64,000 bases of DNA from Xylocopa sonorina (lineage: Eukaryota; Arthropoda; Insecta; Hymenoptera; Apidae). Position numbers and translations under genes: made by a program. Position 1 is the stretch's first letter. Each line of letters starts with the position of its first letter. The DNA is taken from positions 434,001 to 498,000 of the forward strand of contig NW_027490113.1 of NCBI RefSeq assembly GCF_050948175.1, given 5' to 3'. The notes below the pieces were generated by a model that saw nothing but the letters and a program-made list of their open reading frames with translations, was not told where the DNA came from and made no database searches. Shown piece after piece: positions 37,661-50,461 of the stretch.

Positions 37661-39969
37661 TGTCATGTATTCCTCGTCTACACTTCAAATGAATGTAAAT
37701 GCGACACTTCCTTGCTAGGAAATAGCGTCTGCAGGTGTCTAGGTATCGTAGCAATAGAGTTCAAATGCTTCTTAAAACGAGATATAGCATCTCATATCTA
37801 TGTTTCATGATAAGATATAATATTCATTGCGAAGTGTTATGCATTCTTCGTCTACGAGTCAAATGAATGTAAATGCGACACTTCCTTGCAAGGAAATAGC
37901 GTTTGCAGATGTCTACGTATCGTAGCAATAGAGTTCTAATGCTTCTTAAAACGCGATATCGCATCTCATTTCTATGTTTCATGGTAAGATATAATATGAT
38001 TTGCGAAGTGTTATGCATTCCTCGTCTACGATTCAAATGAATGTAAATGCGACACGTCCTTGCTAGGAAATAGCGTCTGCAGATGTCTAGGTATCGTAGC
38101 AGTAGAGATCAAATGCTTCTTAAAACGAGATATAGCATCTCATATCTATGTTTCATGATAAGATATAATACTCATTGCGAAGTGTTATGCATTCCTCGTC
38201 TACGAGTCAAATGAATGTAAATGTGACACTTCCTTGCAAGGAAATAGCGTTTGCAGATGTCTACCTATCGTAGCAATAGAATTCTAATGCTTCTTAAAAC
38301 GCGATATCGCATCTCATTTCTATGTTTCATGGTAAGATATAATATGATTTGCGAAGTGTTATGCATTCCTCGTCTACGATTCAAATGAATGTAAATGCGA
38401 CACGTCCTTGCTAGGAAATAGCGACTGCAGATGTCTAGGTATCGTAGCAATAGTGTTCAAATACTTCTTAAAACGAGATATAGCATCTCATATCTATGTT
38501 TCATGACAAGATATAATATTCATTGCGAAGTGTTATGCATTCTTCGTCTACGAGTCAAATGAATGTAAATGCGACACTTCCTTGCATGGAAATAGCGTTT
38601 GCAGATGTCTACGTATCGTAGCAATAGAGTTCTAATGCTTCTTAAAACGTGATATCGTATCCCATTTCTATGTTTCATGATAAGATGTAATATTCGCTGC
38701 GAAGTGTTATGTATTCCTCCTCTACACTTCAAATGAATGCAAATGCGACACTTCCTTGTAAGGAAATAGCGTTTGCAGGTGTCTACGTATCGAAGCAATA
38801 GAGTTCTTATGATTCTTAAAACGCGATATCGCATCTCATTTCTATGTTTCATGATAAGATATAATATTCATTGCGAAGTGTTATGCATTCCTCGTCTACG
38901 ATTCAAATGAATGTAAATGCGACACGTCCTTGCTAGGAAATAGCGTCTGCAGATGTCTAGGTATCGTAGCAGTAGAGTTCAAATGCTTCTTAAAACGAGA
39001 TATAGCATCACATATCTATGTTTCATGATAAGATATAATATTCATTGCGAAGTGTTATGCATTCCTCGTCTACGAGTCAAATGAATGTAAATGTGACACT
39101 TCCTTGCAAGGAAATAGCGTTTGCAGATGTCTACCTATCGTAGCAATAGAATTCTAATGCTTCTTAAAACGCGATATCGCATCTCATTTCTATGTTTCAT
39201 GGTAAGATATAATATGATTTGCGAAGTATCATGTATTCCTCGTCTACACTTCAAATGAATGTAAATGCGACACTTCCTTGCAAGGAAATAGCGATTGCAG
39301 ATGTCTACGTATCGTAGCAATAGAGTTCATATGATTCTTAAAACGCGATATCGCATCTCATTTCTATGTTTCATGATAAGATGTAATATTCACTGCGAAG
39401 TGTTATGTATTCCTCGTCTACACTTCAAATGAATGTAAATGCGACACTTCCTTGCTAGGAAATAGCGTCTGCAGATGTCTAGGTATCGTAGCAATAGAGT
39501 TCTAATGCTTCTTAAAACGCGATATCGCATCTCATTTCTATGTTTCATGGTAAGATATAATATGATTTGCGAAGTGTAATGTATTCCTAGTGTGCACTTC
39601 AAATGAATGTAAATGCGACACTTCCATGCAAGGAAATAGCGTTAGCAGATGTCTACCTATCGTAGCAATACATTTCTAACGCTTCTTAAAACGCGATATC
39701 GCATCTCATTTCTATGTTCCATGGTAAGATATAATATGATTTGCGAAGTGTTATGTATTCCTCGTCTACACTCCAAATGAATGTGAACGCGACACTTCCT
39801 CGCTAGGAAATAGCGTTAGCAGATGTCTACGTATCGTAGCAATAGATTTCTAATGCTTCTTAAAACGCGATATCGCATCTCATTTCTATGTTTCATGGTA
39901 AGATATAATATGATTTGCGAAGTGTTATGCATTCCTCGTCTACGATTCAAATGAATGTAAATGCGACAC

Positions 39970-41140
39970 GTCCTTGCTGGGAAATAGCGTCTGCAGATGT
40001 CTAGGTATCGTAGCAATAGAGTTCAAATGCTTCTTAAAACGAGATATAGCATCTCATATCTATGTTTCATGATAAGATATAATATTCATTGCGAAGTGTT
40101 ATGCATTCCTCGTCTACGAGTCAAATGAATGTAAATGCGACACTTCCTTGCTAGGAAATAGCGTTTGCAGATGTCTACCTATCGTAGCAATAGAGTTCTA
40201 ATGCTTCTTGAAACGCGATATCGCATCACATTTCTATGTTTCATGGTAAGATATAATATGATTTGCGAAGTGTTATGCATTCCTCGTCTACGATTCAAAT
40301 GAAAGTAAATGCGACACTTCCTTGCAAGGAAATAGCGATTGCAGATGTCTACGTATCGTAGCAATAGAGTTCATATGATTCTTAAAACGCGATATCGCAT
40401 CTCATTTCTATGTTTCATGATAAGATGTAATATTCACTGCGAAGTGTTATGTATTCCTCGTCTACACTTCAAATTAATGTAAATGCGACACTTCCTTGCT
40501 AGGAAATAGCGTCTGCAGATGTCTAGGTATCGTAGCAATAGAGTTCTAATGCTTCTTAAAACACGATATCGCATCTCATTTCTATGTTTCATGGTAAGAT
40601 ATAATATGATTTGCGAAGTGTAATGTATTCCTCGGCTACACTTCAAATGAATGTAAATGCGACACTTCCTTGCAAGGAAATATCGTCTGCAGATGTCTAG
40701 GTATCGTAGCAATAGAGTTCTAATGCTTCTTAAAACGCGATATCGCATCTCATTTCTATGTTTCATGATAAGATATAATATGATATGCGAAGTGTTATGT
40801 ATTCCTCGTCTACACTTCAAATGAATGTAAATGCGACACTTCCTTGCTAGGAAATAGCGTCTGCAGATGTCTAGGTATCGTAGCAATAGAGTTCTAATGC
40901 TCCTTAAAACGCGATATCGCATATCATTTCTATGTTTCATGGTAAGATATAATATGATTTGCGAAGTGTAATGTATTCCTAGTCTACACTTCAAATGAAT
41001 GTAAATGCTACACTTCCATGCAAGGAAATAGCGTTAGCAGATGACTACCTATCGTAGCAATAGATTTCTAACGCTTCTTAAAACGCGATATCGCATCTCA
41101 TTTCTATGTTCCATGGTAAGATATAATATGATTTGCGAAG
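39970..41140. repeat. 20-monomer-offset duplicated segment, copy 2
   Basis: Partner of 36490-37660. Differences include one base at about 37010-37110 that changes a codon of the shared frame, and 'gtgtcatg' versus 'gtgttatg' at the right end, where similarity drops. Confidence 0.8.
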
Positions 41141-44100
41141 TGTTATGTATTCCTCGTCTACACTCCAAATGAATGTGAACGCGACACTTCCTCGCTAGGA
41201 AATAGCGTTAGCAGATGTCTACGTATCGTAGCAATGGATTTCTAATGCTTCTTAAAACGCGATATCGCATCTCATTTCTATGTTTCATGGTAAGATATAA
41301 TATGATTTGCGAAGTGTAATGTATTCCTAGTCTACACTTCAAATGAATGTAAATGCGACACTTCCATGCAAGGAAATAGCGTTAGCAGATGTCTACCTAT
41401 CGTAGCAATAGATTTCTAACGCTTCTTAAAACGCGATATCGCATCTCATTTCTATGTTTCATGATAAGATATAATATTCATTGCGAAGTGTTATGCATTC
41501 CTCGTCTGCGAGTCAAATGAATGTAAATGTGACACTTCCTTGCAAGGAAATAGCGTTTGCAGATGTCTACGTATCGTAGCAATAGAGTTCTTATGATTCT
41601 TAAAACGCGATATCGCACCTCATTTCTATGTTTCATGATAGGATATAATATTCATTGCGAAGTGTTATGCATTCCTCGTCTACGATTCAAATGAATGTGA
41701 ATGCGATACTTCCTCGCTAGGAAATAGCGTTTGCAGATGTCTACGTATCGTAGCAATAGCTTTCTAATGATTCTTAAAACGCGATATCGCACCTCATTTC
41801 TATGTTTCATGGTAAGATGTAATATGATTTGCGAAGTGTTATGTATTCCTCGTCTACACTTCGAATGAATGTAAATGCGACACTTCCTTGCCAGGAAATA
41901 GCGTTTGCAAATGTCTACCTATCGTAGCAATGGAGTGCTTATGATTCTTAAAACGCGATATCGCATCTCAATTCTATGTTTCATGGTAAGATATAATATG
42001 ATTTGCGAAGTGTTATGTATTCCTCGTCTACACCTCAAATGAATGTAAATGCGACACTTCCTTGCAAGGAAATAGCGTTTGCAGATGTCTACGTATCGTA
42101 GCAATAGCTTTCTAATGATTCTTAAAACGCGATATCGCATCTCATTTCTATGTTTCATGGTAAGATATAACATGATTTGCGAAGTGTTATGTATTCCTCG
42201 TCTACACTTCAAATGAATGTAAATGCGGCACTTCCTTGCAAGGAAGTAGCGTTTGCAGATGTCTACGTATCGAAGCAATAGTGTTCAAATGCTTCTTAAA
42301 ACGAGATATTGCATCTCATATCTATGTTTCATGATAAGATATAATATTCATTGCGAAGTGTAATGCATTCGTCGTCTACGATTCAAATGAACGTAAATGC
42401 GACACTTCCTTGCAAGGAAATAGCGTTTGCAGATGTCTAGGTATCGTAGCAATAGAGTTCAAATGCTTCTTAAAACGAGATATTGCATCTCATATCTATG
42501 TTTCATGATAAAATATAATATTCATTGCGAAGTGTTACGCATTCCTCGCCTACGATTCAAATGAATGTAAAGTCGGCCCTTCCTTGCAAGGCAATAGCGT
42601 TTGCAGATGTCTACGTATCGTAGCAATAGAGTTTTTATGATTCTTAAAACGCGATATCGCATCTCAATTCTATGTTTCATGGTAAGATATAATATGATTT
42701 GCGAAGTGTTATGTATTCCTCGTCTACACTTCAAATGAATGTGAATGCGATACTTCCTCGCTAGGAAATAGCGTTTGCAAATATCTACGTATCGTAGCAT
42801 TAGCTTTCTAATGCTTCTTAAAACGCGATATCGCATCTCATTTCAATCTTTCATGGTAAGATATAACATGCTTTGCGAAGTGTCATGTATTTCTCGTCTA
42901 CACTTCAAATGAATGTAAATGCGACACTTCCTTGCTAGGAAATTGCGTCTGCAGATGTCTAGGTATCGTAGTAATAGAGTTCAAATGCTTCTTAAAACGA
43001 GATATTGCATCTCATATCTATGTTTCATGATAAGATATAATATTCATTGCGAGGTGTTATGCATTCCTCGTCTACGATTCAAATGAATGTAAATGCGACA
43101 CTTCCTTGCAAGGAAATAGCGTTTGCAGGTGTCTACGTATCGTAGCAATAGAGTTTTTATGATTCTTAAAACGCGATATCGCATCACATTTCTATGTTTC
43201 ATGGTAAGATATAATATGATCTGCGAAGTGTCATGTATTCCTCGTCTACACTTCAAATGAATGTAAATGCGACACTTCCTTGCTAGGAAATAGCGTCTGC
43301 AGATGTCTAGGTATCGTGGCAATAGAGTTCAAATGCTTCTTAAAACGAGATATTGCATCTCATATCTATGTTTCATGATAAGATATGATATTCATTGCGA
43401 AGTGTTATGCATTCCTCGTCTACGATTCAAATGAATGTAAATGTGACACTTCCTTGCAAGGAAATAGCGTTTACAGATGTCTACCTATCGTAGCAATAGA
43501 GTTCTAATGCTTCTTAAAACGCGATATCGCATCTCATTTCTATGTTTCATGGTAAGATATAATATGATTTGCGAAGTGTTATGTATTCCTCGTCTACACT
43601 TCAAATGAATGTAAATGCGACACGTCCTTGCAAAGAAATAGCGTTTGCAGATGTCTACGTATCGTAGTAATAGATTCCTAGTGCTTCTTAAAACGCGATA
43701 TCGCATCTCATTTCTATGTTTCATGGTAAGTTATAACATGATTTGCGAAGTGTCATGTATTCCTCGTCTACACTTCAAATGAATGTAAATGCGACACTTC
43801 CTTGCTAGGAAATAGCGTCTGCAGATGTCTAGGTATCGTAGCAATAGAGTTCAAATGCTTCTTAAAACGAGATATTGCATCTCATATCTATGTTTCATGA
43901 TAGGATATAATATTCATTGCGAAGTGTTATGCATTCCTCGTCTACGATTCAAATGAATGTAAATGCGACACTTCCTTGCAAGGAAATAGCGTTTACAGAT
44001 GTCTACCTATCGTAGCAATAGAGTTCTAATGCTTCTTAAAACGCGATATCGCATCTCATTTCTATGTCTCATGGTAAGATATAATATGATTTGCGAAGTG

Positions 44101-44528
44101 TTATGTATTCCTCGTCTACACTTCAAATGAATGTAAATGCGACACTTCCTTGCAAAGAAATAGCGTTTGGAGATGTCTACGTATCGTAGCAATAGATTCC
44201 TAATGCTTCTTAAAACGCGATATCGCATCTCATTTCTATGTTTCATGGTAAGATATAATATGATTTGCGAAGTGATATGTATTCCTCGTCTACACTTCAA
44301 ATGAATGTAATTGCGACACTTCCTTGCTCGGAAATAGTGTCTGCAGATGTCTAGGCATCGTAGCGATAGCGTTCTAAAGCTTCTTAAAACGCGATATCGC
44401 ATCTCATTTCTATGTTTCATGGTAAGATATAATATTCATTGCGTAGTGTTATGCATTCCTCGTCTACGATTCAAATGAATGTAAATGCGACACTTCCTTG
44501 CAAGGAAATAGCGTTTACAGATGTCTAC

Positions 44529-45464
44529 CTATCGCAGCAATAGAGTTCTAATGCTTCTTAAAACGCGATATCGCATCTCATTTCTATGTTTCATGGTAAG
44601 ATATAATATGATTTGCGAAGTGTTATGTATTCCTCGTCTACACTTCAAATGAATGTAAATGCGACACTTCCTTGCAAAGAAATAGCGTTTGGAGATGTCT
44701 ACGTATCGTAGCAATAGATTCCTAATGCTTCTTAAAACGCGATATCGCATCTCATTTCTATGTTTCATGGTAAGATATAATATGATTTGCGAAGTGTTAT
44801 GTATTCCTCGTCTACACTTCAAATGAATGTAATTGCGACACTTCCTTGCTCGGAAATAGTGTCTGCAGATGTCTAGGCATCGTAGCGATAGCGTTCTAAT
44901 GCTTCTTAAAACGCGATATCGCATCTCATTTCTATGTTTCATGGTCAGATATAATATGATTTGCGAATTGCTATGTATTCCTTGTCTGCACTTCAAATGA
45001 ATGTAAATGCGACACTTCCTTGCAAGGGAATAGCGTTTGCAGATGTCTACGTATCGTAGCAATAGAGTTCTAATGCTTCTTAAAACGCGATATCGCATCT
45101 CATTTCTATGTTTCATGGTAAGATATAATATTATTTGCGAAGTGTTATGTATTCCTCGTCTGCACTTCAAATGAATGTAAATGCGACACTTCCTTGCAAG
45201 GGAATAGCGTTTGCATATGTCTACGTATCTTAGCAGTAGCTTTCTAATGCTTCTTAAAACGCGATATCGCATCTCATTTCTATGTTTCATGGTAAGATAT
45301 AATATGATTTGCGAAGTGTTATGTATTCCTCGTCTACACTTCAAATGAATGTAAATGCGACACTTCCTTGCAAGGGAATAGCGTTTGCATATGTCTACGT
45401 ATCGTAGCAATAGATTTCTAATGCTTCTTAAAACGCGATATCGCATCTCATTTCTATGTTTCAT
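44529..45464 (-). other. Longest satellite-derived open frame (311 codons), not called a gene
   Basis: Five monomers in a row lack the TGA found in the second monomer type, so the 58-codon frame stays open for 311 codons. The unit product is basic (key residues KHRNEMRYR, ARKCR, KCRRG) with hydrophobic IILYL and LLLRYVDIC. Other long examples are 21374-22135, 25032-25793, 32430-33056 and 33648-34328. There is no promoter, Kozak context or termination signal specific to the frame, and each break is a shared monomer variant. I treat it as a by-product of a 174-bp unit without stops in one frame, though translation of satellite RNA cannot be excluded. Confidence 0.35.
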
Positions 45465-48400
45465 GATAAGATATAATATTCACTGCGAAGTGTTATGCAT
45501 TCCTCGTCTACGATTCAAATGAATGTAAATGCGACTCTTCCTTGCTAGGAAATAGCGTCTGCAGATGTCTAGGTATCGTAGCAATAGAGTTCAAATGCTT
45601 CTTAAAACGACATATTGCATCTCATATCTATGTTTCATGATAGGATATAATATTCATTGCGAAGTGTTATGCATTCCTCGTCTACGATTCAAATGAATGT
45701 AAATGCGACACTTCCTTGCAAGGAAATAGCGTTTACAGATGTCTACCTATCGTAGCAATAGAGTTCTAATGCTTCTTAAAACGCGATATCGCATCTCATT
45801 TCTATGTCTCATGGTAAGATATAATATGATTTGCGAAGTGTTATGTATTCCTCGTCTACACTTCAAATGAATGTAAATGCGACACTTCCTTGCAAAGAAA
45901 TAGCGTTTGGAGATGTCTACGTATCGTAGCAATAGATTCCTAATGCTTCTTAAAACGCGATATCGCATCTCATTTCTATGTTTCATGGTAAGATATAATA
46001 TGATTTGCGAAGTGATATGTATTCCTCGTCTACACTTCAAATGAATGTAATTGCGACACTTCCTTGCTCGGAAATAGTGTCTGCAGATGTCTAGGCATCG
46101 TAGCTATAGCGTTCTAATGCTTCTTAAAACGCGATATCGCATCTCATTTCTATGTTTCATGGTAAGATATAATATGATTTGCGAATTGCTATGTATTCCT
46201 TGTCTGCACTTCAAATGAATGTAAATGCGACACTTCCTTGCAAGGGAATAGCGTTTGCAGATGTCTACGTATCGTAGCAATAGAGTTCTAATGCTTCTTA
46301 AAACGCGATATCGCATCTCATTTCTATGTTTCATGGTAAGATATAATATTATTTGCGAAGTGTTATGTATTCCTCGTCTGCACTTCAAATGAATGTAAAT
46401 GCGACACTTCCTTGCAAGGGAATAGCGTTTGCATATGTCTACGTATCGTAGCAATAGATTTCTAATGCTTCTTAAAACGCGATATCGCATCTCATTTCTA
46501 TGTTTCATGATAAGATATAATATTCACTGCGAAGTGTTATGCATTCCTCGCCTACGATTCAAATGAATGTAAATGCGACTCTTCCTTGCTAGGAAATAGC
46601 GTCTGCAGATGTCTAGGTATCGTAGCAATAGAGTTCAAATGCTTCTTAAAACGAGATATTGCATCTCATATCTATGTTTCATGATAAGATATAATATTCA
46701 TTGCGGAGTGTTATGCATTCCTCGTATACGATTCAAATGAATGTGAATGCGATACTTCCTCGCTAGGAAATAGCGTTTGCAGATGTCTACGTATCGCAGC
46801 AGTAGCTTTCTAATGCTTCTTAAAACGCGATATCGCATCTCATTTCTATGTTTCATGGTAAGATATAATATGATTTGCGAAGTGTTATGTATTCCTCGTC
46901 TACACTTCAAGTGAATGTAAATGCGACACTTCCTAGCAAGGAAATAGCGTTTGCTGATGTCTACGTATCGAAGCAATAGATTTCAAATGCTTCTTAAAAC
47001 GAGATATTGCATCTCATATCTATGTTTCATGATAGGATATAATATTCATTGCGAAGTGTTATGCATTCCTCGTCTACGATTCAAATGAATGTAAATGCGA
47101 CACTTCCTTGCAAGGGAATAGCGTTTGCAGATGTCTACGTATCGTAGCAATAGAGTTCTAATGCTTCTTAAAACGCGATATCGCATCTCATTTCTATGTT
47201 TCATGGTAAGATATAATATTATTTGCGAAGTGTTATGTATTCCTCGTCTGCACTTCAAATGAATGTAAATGCGACACTTCCATGCAAGGGAATAGCGTTT
47301 GCATATGTCTACGTATCGTAGCAATAGATTTCTAATGCTTCTTAAAACGCGATATCGCATCTCATTTCTATGTTTCATGATAAGATATAATATTCATTGC
47401 GTAGTGTTATGCATTCCTCGTCTACGATTCAAATGAATGTAAATGCGACACTTCCTTGCAAGGAAATAGCGTTTGCAGATGTCTAGGTACCGTAGCAATA
47501 GAGTTCTAATGCTTCTTAAAACGCGATATCGCATCTCATTTCTATGTTTCATGGTAAGATATAATATTCATTGCGCAGTGTTGTGCATTCCTCGTCTACG
47601 ATTCAAATGAATGTAAATGCGACACTTCCTTTCAAGGAAATAGCGTTTGGATATGTCTAGGTATCGTAGCAATGGAGTTCTAATGCTTCTTAAAACGCGA
47701 TATCGCATCTCAATTCTATGTTTCATGGTAAGATATAATTTGATTTGCGAAGTGTTATGTATTCCTCGTCTGCACTTCAAATGAATGTAAATGCGACACT
47801 TCCTTGCAAGGGAATTGCGTTTGCAGATGTCTACGTATCGTAGCAATAGATTTCTTATGATTCTTAAAACGCGATATCGCATCTCATTTCTATGTTTCAT
47901 GGTAAGATATAATATGATTTGCGAAGTGTTATATATTCCTCGTCTACTCTTCAAATGAATGTAAATGCGATACTTCCCTGCTAGGAAATAGTGTCAGCAG
48001 ATGTCTAGGTGTCGTAGCGATAGAGTTCTAATGCTTCTTAAAACGCGATATCGCATCCCATTTCTATGTTTCATGGGGGGATATAATATGATTTGCGAAG
48101 TGTTATGTATTCCTCGTCTACACTTCAAGTGAATGTAAATGCGACTCTTCCTTGCTAGGAAATAGCGTCTGCGGATGACTAGGTATCGTAGCAATAGAGT
48201 TCAAATGCTTCTTAAAACGAGATATTGCATCTCATATCTATGTTTCAGTATAAGATATAATATTCATTGCGGAGTGTTATGCATTCCTCGTATACGATTC
48301 AAATGAATGTGAATGCGATACTTCCTCGCTAGGAAATAGCGTTTGCAGATGCCTACGTATCGTAGCAGTAGCTTTCTAATGCTTCTTAAAACGCGATATC

Positions 48401-48524
48401 GCATCTCATTTCTATGTTTCATGGTAAGATATAATATGATTTGCGAAGTGTTATGTATTCCTCGTCTACACTTCAAGTGAATGTAAATGCGACACTTCCT
48501 AGCAAGGAAATAGCGTTTGCAGAT

Positions 48525-49046
48525 ATCTACGTATCGAAGCAATAGATTGCAAATGCTTCTTAAAACGAGATATTGCATCTCATATCTATGTTTCATGATA
48601 AGATATAATATTCATTGCGAAGTGTTATGCATTCCTCGTCTACGATTCAAGTGAATGCAAATGCGAAACTTCCTTGCAAGGAAATAGCCTTTGCAGATGT
48701 CTACGTATCGAAGCAATAGCTTTCTAAAGCTTCTTAAAGCGCGATATCGCATCTCATTTCTATGTTTCATGGTAAGATATAATATGATTTGCGAAGTGTT
48801 ATGTATTCCTCGTCTACACTTCAAATGAATGTAATTGCGACACTTCCTTGATAGGAAATAGTGTCTGCAGATGTCTAGGTTTCGTAGCAATAGAGTTCTT
48901 ATGATCCTTAAAACGCGATATCGCATCGCATTTCTATGTTTCATGGTAAGATATAATATGATTTGCGAAGTGTTATGTATTCCTCGTCTACACTTCAAAT
49001 GAATGTAAATGCGACACTTCCTTGCTAGGAAATAGCGTTTGTAGAT
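48525..49046. repeat. 3-monomer tandem duplication (522 bp), copy 1
   Basis: Three monomers repeated at +522 bp with no difference that I could see, including rare variants 'atgcgaaacttcc', 'atagccttt', 'cttaaagcgcga', 'ttgataggaaatagtg' and 'atgatccttaaaacg'. It is the most recent-looking exchange in the array and lies within 700 bp of the Gypsy insertion. Confidence 0.9.
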
Positions 49047-49568
49047 GTCTACGTATCGAAGCAATAGATTGCAAATGCTTCTTAAAACGAGATATTGCAT
49101 CTCATATCTATGTTTCATGATAAGATATAATATTCATTGCGAAGTGTTATGCATTCCTCGTCTACGATTCAAGTGAATGCAAATGCGAAACTTCCTTGCA
49201 AGGAAATAGCCTTTGCAGATGTCTACGTATCGAAGCAATAGCTTTCTAAAGCTTCTTAAAGCGCGATATCGCATCTCATTTCTATGTTTCATGGTAAGAT
49301 ATAATATGATTTGCGAAGTGTTATGTATTCCTCGTCTACACTTCAAATGAATGTAATTGCGACACTTCCTTGATAGGAAATAGTGTCTGCAGATGTCTAG
49401 GTTTCGTAGCAATAGAGTTCTTATGATCCTTAAAACGCGATATCGCATCGCATTTCTATGTTTCATGGTAAGATATAATATGATTTGCGAAGTGTTATGT
49501 ATTCCTCGTCTACACTTCAAATGAATGTAAATGCGACACTTCCTTGCTAGGAAATAGCGTTTGTAGAT
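49047..49568. repeat. 3-monomer tandem duplication (522 bp), copy 2
   Basis: Identical partner of 48525-49046. The following partial unit (from about 49590) diverges ('gagttcaaatgcttcttaaaacggg'). Confidence 0.9.
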
Positions 49569-50081
49569 GTCTACGTATCGAAGCAATAGAGTTCAAATGC
49601 TTCTTAAAACGGGATATTGCATCTCATATCTATGTTTCATGATAAGATATAATATTCACTGCGAAGTGTTATGCATTCCTCGTCTACGATTCAAATGAAT
49701 GTAAATGCGACACTTCCTTGCTAGTGTAACGTCAGGCGTACCGCCTGCCACCCTCCGGCGTCCAACTCATCATCCCCAGCATCCGTATCCGGAGCCCCTG
49801 CACACGGGCCACCCGCCGACTCGCCGTCCTTACAGAAGGAGACAAAGGTACGAGAGGGAAGAAGGATGCAGCATGCCGCGCCCACGCGCGATCTCCACAC
49901 ACGAGGGGGAGGACTTCACCCCGTATTACGAGGGCGAGGAGCTCTCCGACACGTACTGGGTCGAATCCCCAGCGATCACGAAGCCCTATACGTACTTCTC
50001 GTACATGTGGGATTAGAATAAGGACACTACTCACCTATGTACATACACACCAACACACACCTAGATTTAAGTGAATATATG

Positions 50082-50088
50082 TATATAT
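50082..50088 (+). promoter_or_regulatory. TATA-like element in LTR
   Basis: TATATAT in 'gtatatatttcattcatgc', about 360 bases into the LTR and downstream of the Pol stop. The second LTR has the same string at about 57598. It is the best candidate for the U3 core promoter. The start site is unknown. Confidence 0.35.
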
Positions 50089-50299
50089 TTCATTCATGCA
50101 CGGCTATGTTCCGTGCACTCGCGCGCACACTCGACGCTCGCGGCTCACGCTTAACGCGGGCCGCGCCCCACTCCGAACGGCCACCCCACCACGGGGGCCG
50201 AGCGGCCGCCCTACTCCGACCGTCCGCCCCACCGCGAGGGCCCAGCGACTCGCGCGCCGCGCGACCCGAGGAGGTCGCGGACGCGAGATCCGAGAGTCA

Positions 50300-50461
50300 G
50301 TTCCAATCTCACCTCCGAACGGGAGAGTTGGTATCTCATCTCCGAACTGGAGAGTTCGAATCTCGCCTCCGAACCGAGGAGTTCCAATCTCACCTCCGAA
50401 CGGGAGAGTTGGTATCTCATCTCCGAACTGGAGAGTTCGTATCTCATCTCCGAACCGAGGA
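50300..50461 (+). repeat. 27-bp minisatellite, six units, in 5' LTR
   Basis: Six consecutive 27-base units, of which unit 1 begins 'gttccaatctcacctccg', with alternating variants (gggaga, tggaga, cgagga endings). The second LTR has three units (57816-57896), accounting exactly for the 81-bp difference. A degenerate seventh unit starts at 50462. Confidence 0.9.

Larger units (their letters stand above)
19858..49724 (-). repeat. Main 174-bp satellite array (~170 monomers)
   Basis: Continuous head-to-tail 174-bp monomers for almost 30 kb. Landmarks per unit on + are 'taatgcttcttaaaacgcga', 'tttctatgtttcatggtaag', 'gcgaagtgttatgtattcct', 'cacttccttgcaaggaaata' and 'gatgtctacgtatcgtagca'. The first two or three units (19860-20170) are diverged; from 20170 the units are highly similar. 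Two main monomer types alternate: one with 'ggtaagatataatatgatttgcg', the other with 'gataagatataatattcattgcg'. 174 is 58 codons, so the - strand frame continues between units. The strand given is that of this frame. The array is interrupted at 49724 by the Gypsy insertion and probably resumes beyond it. Confidence 0.97.

Noticed and set aside
20522..49586. Dozens of - strand open frames of 61-311 codons encoding near-identical basic peptides
   Set aside because: They are slices of the 174-bp satellite, bounded by monomer variants; annotating each as a gene would be misleading. One example is listed as 'other'.
19858..49724. CRISPR-like array
   Set aside because: There are no repeat-spacer alternations; the whole 174-bp unit is repeated, and the context is eukaryotic.
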